This document shows positions 7,523 to 13,086 of a stretch of DNA of 13,086 nt, piece after piece. The notes beneath the pieces are model-generated. The model saw nothing but the letters and a program-made list of their open reading frames with translations. It searched no databases and was not told the origin of the DNA. Each line of letters opens with the position of its first letter. Position 1 is the first letter of the stretch. The position numbers and the translations under genes were made by a program. This stretch comes from CALBPI01 sp039700805 (GTDB lineage Bacteria > Pseudomonadota > Gammaproteobacteria > Steroidobacterales > Woeseiaceae): positions 1-13,086 of the forward strand of contig JBCAZE010000089.1 of the NCBI GenBank assembly GCA_039700805.1, written 5' to 3'.

Positions 7523-8038
7523 TTATTGCCGGCAAGCGGCCGGTAAGTAGCGATTGTCGATCGGTGTTGCAATGTAATTCGCCACCACTGCGGTGCCAGT
7601 GCCGAGCGGTAGTAGGCCTGCCGGTACGGCCGCATTACCGCAGCGCCAGACCACGCCGTTGTCACCAGACGCGTAGGGCGTCATGTACAGTTGCTGGCCA
7701 GAAATCTCAGCGCTTGCGTCGTAGCCGTAGGTCAGCGTGATCACTCCGTTAGTCACGTCAACGGAAGTCACATACTTGCCCTGTGTGTCTGTGGGGGTCG
7801 CTGTGAGCCCTGCTGCCGTGCGATTGGCGGGCGGTGCCCCCGTTTCGGTATACACGGTAACGATCGCGGACTTCGGTGCTGTCAGCAGGCTAATGCCCGC
7901 AGTGATTTGAGAACGAACCACGTAGGTTTGGTAGGCGCTAAGCCCGAGCGCAGACAAGATACCGACGATCGCTACAACGATCATTAACTCGAGCAGTGTG
8001 AATCCAGATTGCGTGTGATGCGGTAGCTTGTAAGTCAT
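7523..8038 (-). CDS. Second type IV pilin (PilA paralogue) lacking Pro22
   Basis: This is a type IVa prepilin of 171 residues. The leader MTYKLPHHTQSG (12 residues) ends in the Gly before Phe that PilD cuts. The mature protein starts FTLLELMIVVAIVGIL and keeps Glu5, needed for subunit docking and methylation. A C-terminal pair of cysteines (in VVWRCG and PAACRQ) would close the usual disulfide loop. It clearly aligns with pilA1 throughout, including TPTDTQGKYV, ITLTYG and IDNRYLPAACR, so the two arose by duplication. It differs at mature position 22, where pilA1 and most type IVa pilins have Pro and this has Ser, and nearby (GLS for AIP). No Shine-Dalgarno sequence is visible before the ATG at 8038, and a strong terminator lies upstream, so expression is probably much lower than that of pilA1. 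It could be a minor or alternative fibre subunit; I cannot tell which. Confidence 0.93.
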   Translation of the reverse strand: MTYKLPHHTQSGFTLLELMIVVAIVGILSALGLSAYQTYVVRSQITAGISLLTAPKSAIVTVYTETGAPPANRTAAGLTATPTDTQGKYVTSVDVTNGVITLTYGYDASAEISGQQLYMTPYASGDNGVVWRCGNAAVPAGLLPLGTGTAVVANYIATPIDNRYLPAACRQ

Positions 8039-8140
8039 TGGATAACCAACATGATAGCGTTGTCATGCAAGTGTAACAGTTTGTGCGCGCGAGTCTTGTG
8101 GAACTTAACTTTGTTCGGCAAAAAAATGAAACGCTTTAGC

Positions 8141-8170
8141 CAAAAGAAAAGGGCCCGATAGGGCCCTTTC
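8141..8170 (-). terminator. Intrinsic terminator of pilA1
   Basis: Read on the minus strand, AAAGGGCCC, loop TATC, and GGGCCCTTT form a perfect 9-bp inverted repeat, followed by a T-rich tail (TTTTCTTTT overlapping the second arm). It lies 54 bases after the pilA1 stop. This is a textbook Rho-independent terminator in the pilA1-pilA2 gap and should sharply reduce transcription into pilA2 and the genes beyond. Confidence 0.92.
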
Positions 8171-8184
8171 CTCGATACAACTTA

Positions 8185-8210
8185 GGTCGTTCCGACAAAG
8201 TCGTTTGACC
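8185..8210 (-). other. Interrupted hairpin in the pilA1 3' untranslated region
   Basis: Between the pilA1 stop and the terminator, the minus strand contains an outer GGTC/GACC pair and an inner CGAC, loop TTT, GTCG stem, separated by short unpaired stretches. It may add to 3'-end stability of an abundant mRNA. Evidence is the pairing only. Confidence 0.3.
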
Positions 8211-8223
8211 CTTAGCTGCTAGC

Positions 8224-8712
8224 TTACTGCGGACGGCAAGCTGACGGCAGATATTTGTTATCGATGTTGGTGTTGTTCGCGCCAGCACCAGCCATCAGTA
8301 CAGCCGTACCTGGGTTAGCAGCCGTGCCACATACCCAGCTGATTGAGTCATCAGCAGATACGAACGGTTGCATTGACAGGAACTGACCGTTGATAGAGTT
8401 GTTCACGTCGTTACCGTAGGTGATGGTGATCGTGCCGTTGTCGATCGCCAGAGCAGCAACGTATTTGCCTTGCGTGTCAGCAGGCGTTGCAGACATGCCA
8501 GCGTTAACGCGAGCAGCCGGCGCTGTACCCGTGTTCAGGTAAGACTCTGAAACAGCGGTTTTAGCAGCAGCAGCCAGGCTCAAGCCTTCAGATACTTGTG
8601 AACGGATCGTGTAGTCCTGGTAAGCCGGGATCGCGATCGCAGCAAGAATGCCGATAATCGCAACAACGATCATCAATTCAATAAGGGTGAAACCCTGTTG
8701 TACTTTTTTCAT
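8224..8712 (-). CDS. pilA: Major type IV pilin PilA
   Basis: This is the main structural subunit of a type IVa pilus. The 162-residue prepilin has a short basic leader, MKKVQQG, cut by PilD between Gly7 and Phe8. The mature N-terminus FTLIELMIVVAIIGILAAIAIPAY is near consensus: Phe1 (methylated in the family), Glu5, Gly14 and Pro22 are all present. The globular part ends with two cysteines (WVCG and SACRPQ) that would form the D-region disulfide loop. A strong ribosome binding site (GAGGAG, 8 bases before ATG 8712), a perfect sigma-54 promoter and a strong terminator fit a highly expressed one-gene transcript. pilR lies directly upstream and is the expected activator. A paralogue follows downstream. 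Pilins vary strongly, so the symbol is assigned on architecture and context. Confidence 0.97.
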   Translation of the reverse strand: MKKVQQGFTLIELMIVVAIIGILAAIAIPAYQDYTIRSQVSEGLSLAAAAKTAVSESYLNTGTAPAARVNAGMSATPADTQGKYVAALAIDNGTITITYGNDVNNSINGQFLSMQPFVSADDSISWVCGTAANPGTAVLMAGAGANNTNIDNKYLPSACRPQ

Positions 8713-8720
8713 TTCTGTCT

Positions 8721-8726
8721 CTCCTC
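8721..8726 (-). promoter_or_regulatory. Strong ribosome binding site of pilA1
   Basis: GAGGAG on the minus strand lies 8 bases before the pilA1 ATG. It is the best Shine-Dalgarno match at any gene start in the window and contrasts with pilA2, which has none. Confidence 0.9.
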
Positions 8727-8761
8727 AGAGCCAATTTCAATGTTGTTAAAGGTTTTCCGCC

Positions 8762-8773
8762 GGCGTTTCCGCC
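8762..8773 (-). other. GAAA-tetraloop hairpin at the predicted 5' end of pilA1 mRNA
   Basis: On the minus strand GGCG-GAAA-CGCC is a 4-bp stem closed by a GNRA tetraloop. If the start site is about 12 bases after the -12 element (near 8778), this hairpin begins within a few bases of the 5' end of the transcript. Such terminal stems are known to slow 5'-end-dependent decay; here that is inference. Confidence 0.45.
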
Positions 8774-8788
8774 TGTCAGGGGGTATAA

Positions 8789-8804
8789 AGCAAGCGGTGT
8801 GCCA
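8789..8804 (-). promoter_or_regulatory. Sigma-54 (-24/-12) promoter of pilA1
   Basis: TGGCACACCGCTTGCT on the minus strand matches the sigma-54 consensus TGGCAC-N5-TTGCW at every defined position, with GG at -24 and GC at -12. The predicted start is near 8778, giving a leader of about 65 bases to the pilA1 ATG. pilA genes are classic sigma-54/PilR targets, and pilR and pilS are the two genes immediately upstream, so the assignment is very well supported. Confidence 0.95.
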
Positions 8805-8822
8805 GAAAATTGAAATGGCTTT

Positions 8823-8852
8823 TAAGTGATTGATCTAAAAAGATAAAAAAAA
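8823..8852 (-). promoter_or_regulatory. Candidate IHF binding site upstream of pilA1
   Basis: The minus strand reads ATCAA-TCAC-TTA at 8834-8823, matching the IHF core WATCAANNNNTTR except for the first W (G here). It is preceded by a T-rich tract up to 8852, as is common at IHF sites. It sits between the candidate PilR sites and the sigma-54 promoter, where an IHF bend would bring the activator to the polymerase. Confidence 0.6.
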
Positions 8853-8907
8853 TGCGTTTGTGATGGGTTTCACAGAACCTGGCTGACGCATTCAAGCCTG
8901 AAGTTCC

Positions 8908-8944
8908 GTCACTTGTGTCACTTGCTGACAAAAAGTGTCACAAG
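8908..8944 (-). promoter_or_regulatory. Repeated GTCAC elements, candidate PilR binding region
   Basis: On the + strand GTCAC occurs at 8908-8912, 8917-8921 and 8937-8941, the last two as the 7-mer GTGTCAC exactly 20 bases apart. An opposite copy (TGAC) lies at 8926-8929. CTTGTGTCAC (8912-8921) and GTGTCACAAG (8935-8944) also form an inverted repeat with one mismatch. PilR of Pseudomonas is reported to bind repeated (C/G)TGTC-type elements upstream of pilA. The distance to the promoter (about 110-140 bases above -24) suits an upstream activator site. Confidence 0.65.
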
Positions 8945-9018
8945 ATGACGATTATTGCCGCTTATCGTTGTCGGTGTGTCTGTTTGGCCACAGTCGTTGT
9001 GTGAAATCAGCGGTGGGC

Positions 9019-10389
9019 TTATTCGATGCCCAGCTTCTTGATGCGATAACGCAGCTGACGAAACGTCAGTCCAAGGAGTTTCGCCGCTGCTGTTTTGTTG
9101 TAACGCGTTTTTTCGAGTGCTTCTCGAATCGCTTGGCGCTCGACGTCTTCAAGTTGCGGTGTCAGTGGGCCATCGACCGACACCGGCGATGCTGTTGCGC
9201 CCATCGGTGACGCTGACACTGCAGGCGTGTCAGAGCCCGACGGTGGTTCGAGCCTTAAGTCATCAACATCAAGTGTTTCTTTTGCGGTTAGCGTGACCGC
9301 TCGTTCAATAATGTTCTCGAGTTCTCTCACATTGCCAGGGAATGGATAGGCGCTTAGCGCAGCGCGTGCGTCGCTCGTTAGTGTTTTACGCCCGACGCCG
9401 TGTTGGTCTGCGAACTGCTCTAGGAAACGATTGGCCAACAATGCCACGTCGCTGCCACGGTCGCGCAATGGCGGTACCGGTAACTCAATGACGTTGACGC
9501 GATAGAACAAGTCTTCACGAAATGACTGTGCTTTAGAGAGTGCCGCAAGATCTTGGTGGGTCGCACTTAGTATTCTGACGTCCACAGGCTGCTCGGCCGC
9601 GGCGCCGACCGGTCGTACTTTTTTCTCTTGAATGACACGCAACAATTTGACTTGCATCGGTAACGGCAGCTCGGCAATTTCATCAAGAAATAGTGTGCCG
9701 CCATCCGCTGCTTGGAAGAGTCCTTCCTTATCCGATACTGCGCCTGTAAAACTGCCTTTACGATGCCCAAACAGCTCGCTCTCCATGAGTTCGTGTGGAA
9801 TAGCGCCGCAGTTGACTGGGACGAACGCTTGGTCACGCCGGCCGCTGGCCTCATGGATCATTCGAGCGACGAGCTCTTTACCCGTTCCGGATTCACCGCG
9901 AATATGCACGGGGGCCTGGCTGCGCGCGACGCGACTGATAATGTCACGGACTTGATTCATGACGTCCGATTGACCGATCAATACGGTCGAGTCCTCGCTG
10001 CCATCAGATCCCAGCTGCAACGCGGTACTAACAATGTTTCGAAGATTGTTAAGATCGAGTGGCTTGGAAAGAAAGTCGAAAGCGCCGTTTTTCAGTGCCG
10101 TGACCGCCGATTCAACGCTGCCATGCGCCGTGATGACGGCAACAGGGAGGCCCGGTTGTAGGTCCTGAATCTTACTAACAAGCGCAAGCCCATCACCGTC
10201 AGGTAAGCGCATGTCGGTCAAGCACAAGTCAAACGCACGTTCTTTGAGTTGGCGTTCCGCATCTCGAACGCTCGCCGCTTCCACAGCTTCTATGCCCATG
10301 CCAGAAATTGTCATGGACAGAAGCTCACGGATATCAGGTTCGTCGTCGACGACCAGAACGATTCGGTTTGCTTGTGTTCGGAGGCCCAT
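9019..10389 (-). CDS. pilR: Sigma-54 response regulator PilR (NtrC family)
   Basis: PilR is the transcription activator that, when phosphorylated by PilS, uses ATP hydrolysis to open sigma-54 promoters such as that of pilA. The 456-residue protein has three domains. The receiver domain (about 10-122) has Asp15/Asp16, the phosphate-accepting Asp59 (LTDMRLPDG) and Lys109. The AAA+ domain (about 138-375) has Walker A GESGTGKE (165-172), the sigma-54 contact loop GSFTGA (212-217) and Walker B GGTLFLDEIAE (230-240). A Fis-type helix-turn-helix (about 430-453) reads NKTAAAKLLGLTFRQLRYRI. A Pro/Ser/Ala-rich linker (382-409) joins the last two. The start is ATG at 10389, 54 bases after pilS, with no strong Shine-Dalgarno sequence. 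It lies between pilS and its target promoter. Length and order match PilR; other NtrC-type regulators are excluded by context. Confidence 0.96.
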   Translation of the reverse strand: MGLRTQANRIVLVVDDEPDIRELLSMTISGMGIEAVEAASVRDAERQLKERAFDLCLTDMRLPDGDGLALVSKIQDLQPGLPVAVITAHGSVESAVTALKNGAFDFLSKPLDLNNLRNIVSTALQLGSDGSEDSTVLIGQSDVMNQVRDIISRVARSQAPVHIRGESGTGKELVARMIHEASGRRDQAFVPVNCGAIPHELMESELFGHRKGSFTGAVSDKEGLFQAADGGTLFLDEIAELPLPMQVKLLRVIQEKKVRPVGAAAEQPVDVRILSATHQDLAALSKAQSFREDLFYRVNVIELPVPPLRDRGSDVALLANRFLEQFADQHGVGRKTLTSDARAALSAYPFPGNVRELENIIERAVTLTAKETLDVDDLRLEPPSGSDTPAVSASPMGATASPVSVDGPLTPQLEDVERQAIREALEKTRYNKTAAAKLLGLTFRQLRYRIKKLGIE

Positions 10390-10443
10390 GGCGCTGCATT
10401 GTTCCAGTATTCTGGCTGCTATGCCAGCAACTGGCCAGGACGG

Positions 10444-12111
10444 CTAGCCGATGCCGCTCCAACGCCCCGGATCAGCGAATACGATGTTCAACGTTGCGCC
10501 AACGCCTTGGGTTGGTTTGTAGCTCAGCGTCGCGCGATTGAGTTCGCATAGCTCCTGACACAAATACAGACCAAGTCCGGTGCCATCGTCATGCTGTGAA
10601 AAAAACGGCTCGAAGATCTGTTGCTCGAGTGCTGGGTCGATGCCCGGACCTTGGTCGCGAAATTCGAGGAACGGTCGTCTTGAGCTTGCCACTCTGCCCC
10701 AGTTAAGTCGCAATGGGGCATTTGGCGAAATACCGGCGTGGCGGCGTGCGTTATCCAACAGATTGGTGACCACTTGCCGCAGGTGACCAGGGTCGAAGAT
10801 CACTTCCGTGATTGCTTCCTCACCCGCCAGGATGATCGTATTCGGTTCCAGCTCTTCGGTTTCGATGTACTCCTGGGTGAGATCTGCAAGCCACTGACCT
10901 AACTTCAGTCGTTGCGGCCGACCCGTATCCCGGCGGGACATTTGCATAATGTCATCGATGATCTCTGAAATGCGCGATGCATTGCGTTCAATGATGTTCG
11001 TCAACTTCTGAGACGTATCATCACTCGCATGCTCTGCCAGCAGTTGTGCAGCGTGGCTCATCGCGCCGACTGGATTGCGAATCTCGTGCGCGATACTCGC
11101 GGATAACCGCCCCAGCGACGCTAGCTTGCCATGCTGAACACGTTCAGCCAGCACGCTCGAGTCCTCTATAAAGAGTAATAAAGATGGTGCGCGGTTCTGT
11201 TGATCCCCGAACGGCGCGATATTGATCTGCAGCATGCCGCCATCGAATCCTGGCAATGTCGCCTCATCAACCGATTGTGGCGTGTCTCCTTGGCTCCGCC
11301 ACAGCGCGACATGAGTCGCTAATGCAGGGGCAGTCTGCGCGAGCGGCTCATTAATAGCGTCGCGCTCTATCCCGAGGTAGGCCGCTGCTGCGTCATTCAA
11401 TAAGCGGATATGATCTTCACCGTCGACCACCACGATGGCTTCGCGCAAATGCTGTAAGACGTATCGGTTGAGATCCGCAAGGTTGGCAATATCGACTTTC
11501 TGGCGGCGCGCGAGGGCTTCACTGGCCGCGAGGCGCCGAGCAAGCGGCTGCATGGCTAACACCACGGCGAACACGAGCGCCGACAATAGACCCGCCGACG
11601 GATAGTCAATGGTCGAGGCTTGATTGGAAAAATTAAGGAATGTCTGGGCAGACAATAGCCCCACCGTCGCGAGTGCCGCGAAGAACAGTCCCATTAATAG
11701 GCGTAAGATAAAACTGCCAACACCAATGAATACCAACAATAGTCCAGCGACGCCGGATGTTGCGCCACCGCTGGCGAGCGCAAGACAGCAAATGGCCGCA
11801 ATATCGAAAAACAGCATGAATTCCGTCAGGGTGTCTAGCGCGGGGATACGCTTGGTTGTGGCGATTGCGCCGCCGACACCGAGACCAAACCAAACGAGTA
11901 GTGTTAGCAGGAATACACTAGGGTAGAGCTCACCGAAAAAGCGCGGTGAGGTGCTCGATAAGAACACGGCCATCAACAGCACGCCGATCAATAGGCGGAA
12001 TATTGCTAACGCGCCGAGCGCTCGCCAGCCAAAGTCGTGTCCGGTGGCCAGACCCAGCAGCTGCGGGTGAATCTGGTCGGGTTGCCAGTTTGAGGTGATC
12101 TTATTGGTCAT
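10444..12111 (-). CDS. pilS: Sensor histidine kinase PilS
   Basis: PilS is the membrane kinase that controls pilin transcription through PilR; in Pseudomonas it senses pilin in the inner membrane. From the ATG at 12111 the protein has 555 residues. Six hydrophobic segments (about 33-54, 62-82, 97-114, 119-137, 140-158, 174-190) match the six-helix sensor. A PAS-like region (about 212-320, with HLREAIVVVDGEDHIRLLN) precedes the kinase core. The H-box is SIAHEIRNPVGA with His342, the N-box is TNLLDNARRHA with Asn454, and the ATP-lid glycines are DQGPGI (486-491) and DDGTGLGLYL (508-517). An in-frame ATG at 12261 would add 50 residues but overlaps the sucC start, and those residues resemble no sensor segment, so I reject it. 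No convincing Shine-Dalgarno sequence precedes 12111, so the start stays uncertain. pilR follows 54 bases later. Confidence 0.94.
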   Translation of the reverse strand: MTNKITSNWQPDQIHPQLLGLATGHDFGWRALGALAIFRLLIGVLLMAVFLSSTSPRFFGELYPSVFLLTLLVWFGLGVGGAIATTKRIPALDTLTEFMLFFDIAAICCLALASGGATSGVAGLLLVFIGVGSFILRLLMGLFFAALATVGLLSAQTFLNFSNQASTIDYPSAGLLSALVFAVVLAMQPLARRLAASEALARRQKVDIANLADLNRYVLQHLREAIVVVDGEDHIRLLNDAAAAYLGIERDAINEPLAQTAPALATHVALWRSQGDTPQSVDEATLPGFDGGMLQINIAPFGDQQNRAPSLLLFIEDSSVLAERVQHGKLASLGRLSASIAHEIRNPVGAMSHAAQLLAEHASDDTSQKLTNIIERNASRISEIIDDIMQMSRRDTGRPQRLKLGQWLADLTQEYIETEELEPNTIILAGEEAITEVIFDPGHLRQVVTNLLDNARRHAGISPNAPLRLNWGRVASSRRPFLEFRDQGPGIDPALEQQIFEPFFSQHDDGTGLGLYLCQELCELNRATLSYKPTQGVGATLNIVFADPGRWSGIG

Positions 12112-12161
12112 CTGCGCATTGTAGCGGTTGAGCACGAGAACACGGTGAACCAGTCGCGGTT

Positions 12162-12190
12162 TTGCGCCGCTCGAAGGTTTGCTCCACAAT
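12162..12190 (+). promoter_or_regulatory. Possible sigma-70 promoter for sucC
   Basis: TTGCGC and CACAAT are spaced 17 bases apart, with three and four of six consensus matches respectively, 70 bases upstream of sucC in the 148-base divergent pilS-sucC gap. It is the best-spaced pair I see but the match is weak. Confidence 0.25.
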
Positions 12191-12215
12191 ACGCCACTGT
12201 CGAAGGGCGCCGTCG

Positions 12216-12224
12216 GTGTCACAA
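12216..12224 (+). promoter_or_regulatory. GTGTCACAA element in the pilS-sucC intergenic region
   Basis: This 9-mer is identical to 8935-8943 in the candidate PilR region above pilA1. It lies about 105 bases upstream of the pilS ATG. A single copy is thin evidence for PilR autoregulation, but it is the only other intergenic copy I noticed. Confidence 0.2.
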
Positions 12225-12259
12225 CTTCCAACATTTCGTTTTTGTGTTCGGGGACAAGC

Positions 12260-13086
12260 ATGAACCTGCATGAGTATCAATCGAAGAAAATTTTTGCGGA
12301 CTACGGCATCAGCGTGCCGATGGGTATACCCGCCAGTAGCGCTGACGATGCGGTTGCCGCCGCCAAAGAGCTCGGCGGCGAGCTTTGGGTCGTAAAGGCG
12401 CAAGTACACGCCGGCGGCCGTGGTAAGGCGGGTGGCGTAAAGCTCGCCAGAACATTGGACGAGGTTCGCGATGCGGCGACAGCGATGCTCGGCGAGCGGC
12501 TTGTAACGCCACAAACCGACGAAGCGGGCCTGCCGATCAACCAGGTCTATATCGAGACCGGATCCGATATCGACCGCGAGTTGTACTTGTCGATGGTTGT
12601 CAACCGCGATGCGCGTCGCATCGCGTTCATTGTCTCCGCTGATGGTGGCATGGACATCGAAGAGGTGGCGCACAAGACGCCGGAACGCATCACCACTGTC
12701 AACATCTCGCCGGCCGTTGGGCTTGCGGCATACCAAGTCCGTGATATGGCAGCGACGTTGGGACTAGATAAAGCGCAGTCGAAGGCTTTTGCGAAAGTCG
12801 CGCACGCGCTGTACAAAATGTTCGTCGACATCGATGCCAGCCAGGTGGAGATCAATCCGCTGATCACGACCAAAGCCGGCGACATCATGGCGCTTGATGC
12901 CAAGATCAATATCGAAGACAACGCGTTGTTCCGTCAGAAAGACATTGCCGCGTTACGAGATATCACGCAAGAAGATGAGAAAGAAGCACGTGCGGCCGAA
13001 CATGACCTGAACTATGTATCACTTGATGGTGACATCGCGTGCATGGTGAACGGTGCTGGACTCGCGATGGCCACGATGGACGTGAT
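12260..13086 (+). CDS. sucC: Succinyl-CoA synthetase (ADP-forming) beta subunit, 5' part
   Basis: SucC with SucD interconverts succinyl-CoA and succinate in the citric acid cycle, with substrate-level ATP formation; SucC carries the ATP-grasp domain. The frame is open from ATG 12260 to the right edge (275 full codons of about 388). It starts MNLHEYQSKKIFADYGI, typical of the family. ATP-grasp landmarks are Lys46 and VHAGGRGKAGGVK (49-61), and the metal-binding residues Glu197 and Asn199 (VEINPL) and Asp213 (ALDAK). The last part, NYVSLDGDIACMVNGAG, enters the C-terminal ligase domain. GGGGA lies 5 bases before the ATG, a good ribosome binding site. It is divergent from pilS, with 148 bases between them; sucD is expected just outside the window. 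A long minus-strand open frame inside it is a shadow. Confidence 0.97.
   Translation, partial: MNLHEYQSKKIFADYGISVPMGIPASSADDAVAAAKELGGELWVVKAQVHAGGRGKAGGVKLARTLDEVRDAATAMLGERLVTPQTDEAGLPINQVYIETGSDIDRELYLSMVVNRDARRIAFIVSADGGMDIEEVAHKTPERITTVNISPAVGLAAYQVRDMAATLGLDKAQSKAFAKVAHALYKMFVDIDASQVEINPLITTKAGDIMALDAKINIEDNALFRQKDIAALRDITQEDEKEARAAEHDLNYVSLDGDIACMVNGAGLAMATMDV

Noticed and set aside
7380..7535. 52-residue N-terminal extension of PilB from TTG 7535
   Set aside because: It overlaps the end of pilA2, uses TTG, and its sequence resembles no PilB; the ATG at 7379 gives the normal family N-terminus.
7354..7740. 128-codon plus-strand open frame over the pilA2-pilB junction
   Set aside because: It runs antisense to the 3' end of pilA2 and the start of pilB, with low-complexity Arg/Ser-rich translation and no ribosome binding site.
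8051..8056. TATCAT as a -10 element for pilA2
   Set aside because: No usable -35 hexamer at 16-18 bases and the predicted leader would be only a few bases long.
8905..8950. CRP site in front of pilA1
   Set aside because: TGTGA/TCACA half-sites do not occur with the required 6-base spacing; the repeats fit PilR-type elements better.
12112..12261. 50-residue N-terminal extension of PilS from ATG 12261
   Set aside because: It fills the whole intergenic region and overlaps the sucC start codon, leaving no room for a pilS promoter outside sucC; the 12111 start fits the sensor layout.
12101..12736. 211-codon open frame on the minus strand across the start of sucC
   Set aside because: It lies antisense to a clearly conserved sucC N-terminus and its translation shows no recognisable family; it is a shadow of a G+C-rich third-position pattern.
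1..13086. Mobile elements, CRISPR arrays, tRNA or rRNA genes, defence genes
   Set aside because: I looked for transposases, regularly spaced repeats, cloverleaf-like segments and unknown accessory genes; gene density and synteny are those of a conserved core region and nothing of this kind is visible.

Overview
The window is an ordinary-looking chromosomal core segment from a gammaproteobacterium, about half G+C by eye. It contains eleven protein-coding genes that I can identify with good confidence. Two of them (secA and sucC) run off the ends. I see no mobile element, CRISPR array, rRNA or tRNA. The gene order secA-mutT / zapD-coaE-pilD-pilC-pilB-pilA-pilA-pilR-pilS / sucC resembles, from memory, the type IV pilus locus of Xanthomonadales-type genomes, so a relative of that order is my best guess. 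This is inference and a species cannot be named from the sequence.

Layout. On the + strand, bases 1-1546 hold the 3' half of secA (protein export motor), followed 8 bases later by mutT (8-oxo-dGTP sanitation). mutT converges on, and overlaps by 15 bases, the last gene of a long minus-strand series. In transcription order (right to left) that series is pilS, pilR, pilA1, pilA2, pilB, pilC, pilD, coaE and zapD. It encodes the sensor kinase and the sigma-54 activator, two tandem type IV pilins, the extension ATPase, the inner-membrane platform protein and the prepilin peptidase. Two housekeeping genes follow: coenzyme A synthesis and Z-ring assembly. At the right end sucC (succinyl-CoA synthetase beta subunit) starts on the + strand, divergent from pilS.

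How it works together. PilS phosphorylates PilR, and PilR with sigma-54 RNA polymerase should drive the major pilin pilA1. The 306-base gap between pilR and pilA1 contains the parts one would want: repeated GTCAC elements (candidate PilR sites), a near-consensus IHF site with an A-tract, and a perfect -24/-12 sigma-54 promoter. Downstream lie a GAAA-tetraloop hairpin at the predicted 5' end of the mRNA and a strong ribosome binding site. A textbook intrinsic terminator separates pilA1 from a divergent second pilin, pilA2, which has neither a convincing promoter nor a Shine-Dalgarno sequence and lacks the usual Pro22. PilD would cleave and N-methylate both prepilins, and PilB and PilC would polymerise them.

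I did not find an undescribed system. The points most worth a second look are the architecture of the pilA1 promoter, the unusual second pilin, and several RNA hairpins placed at gene junctions of the pil series.
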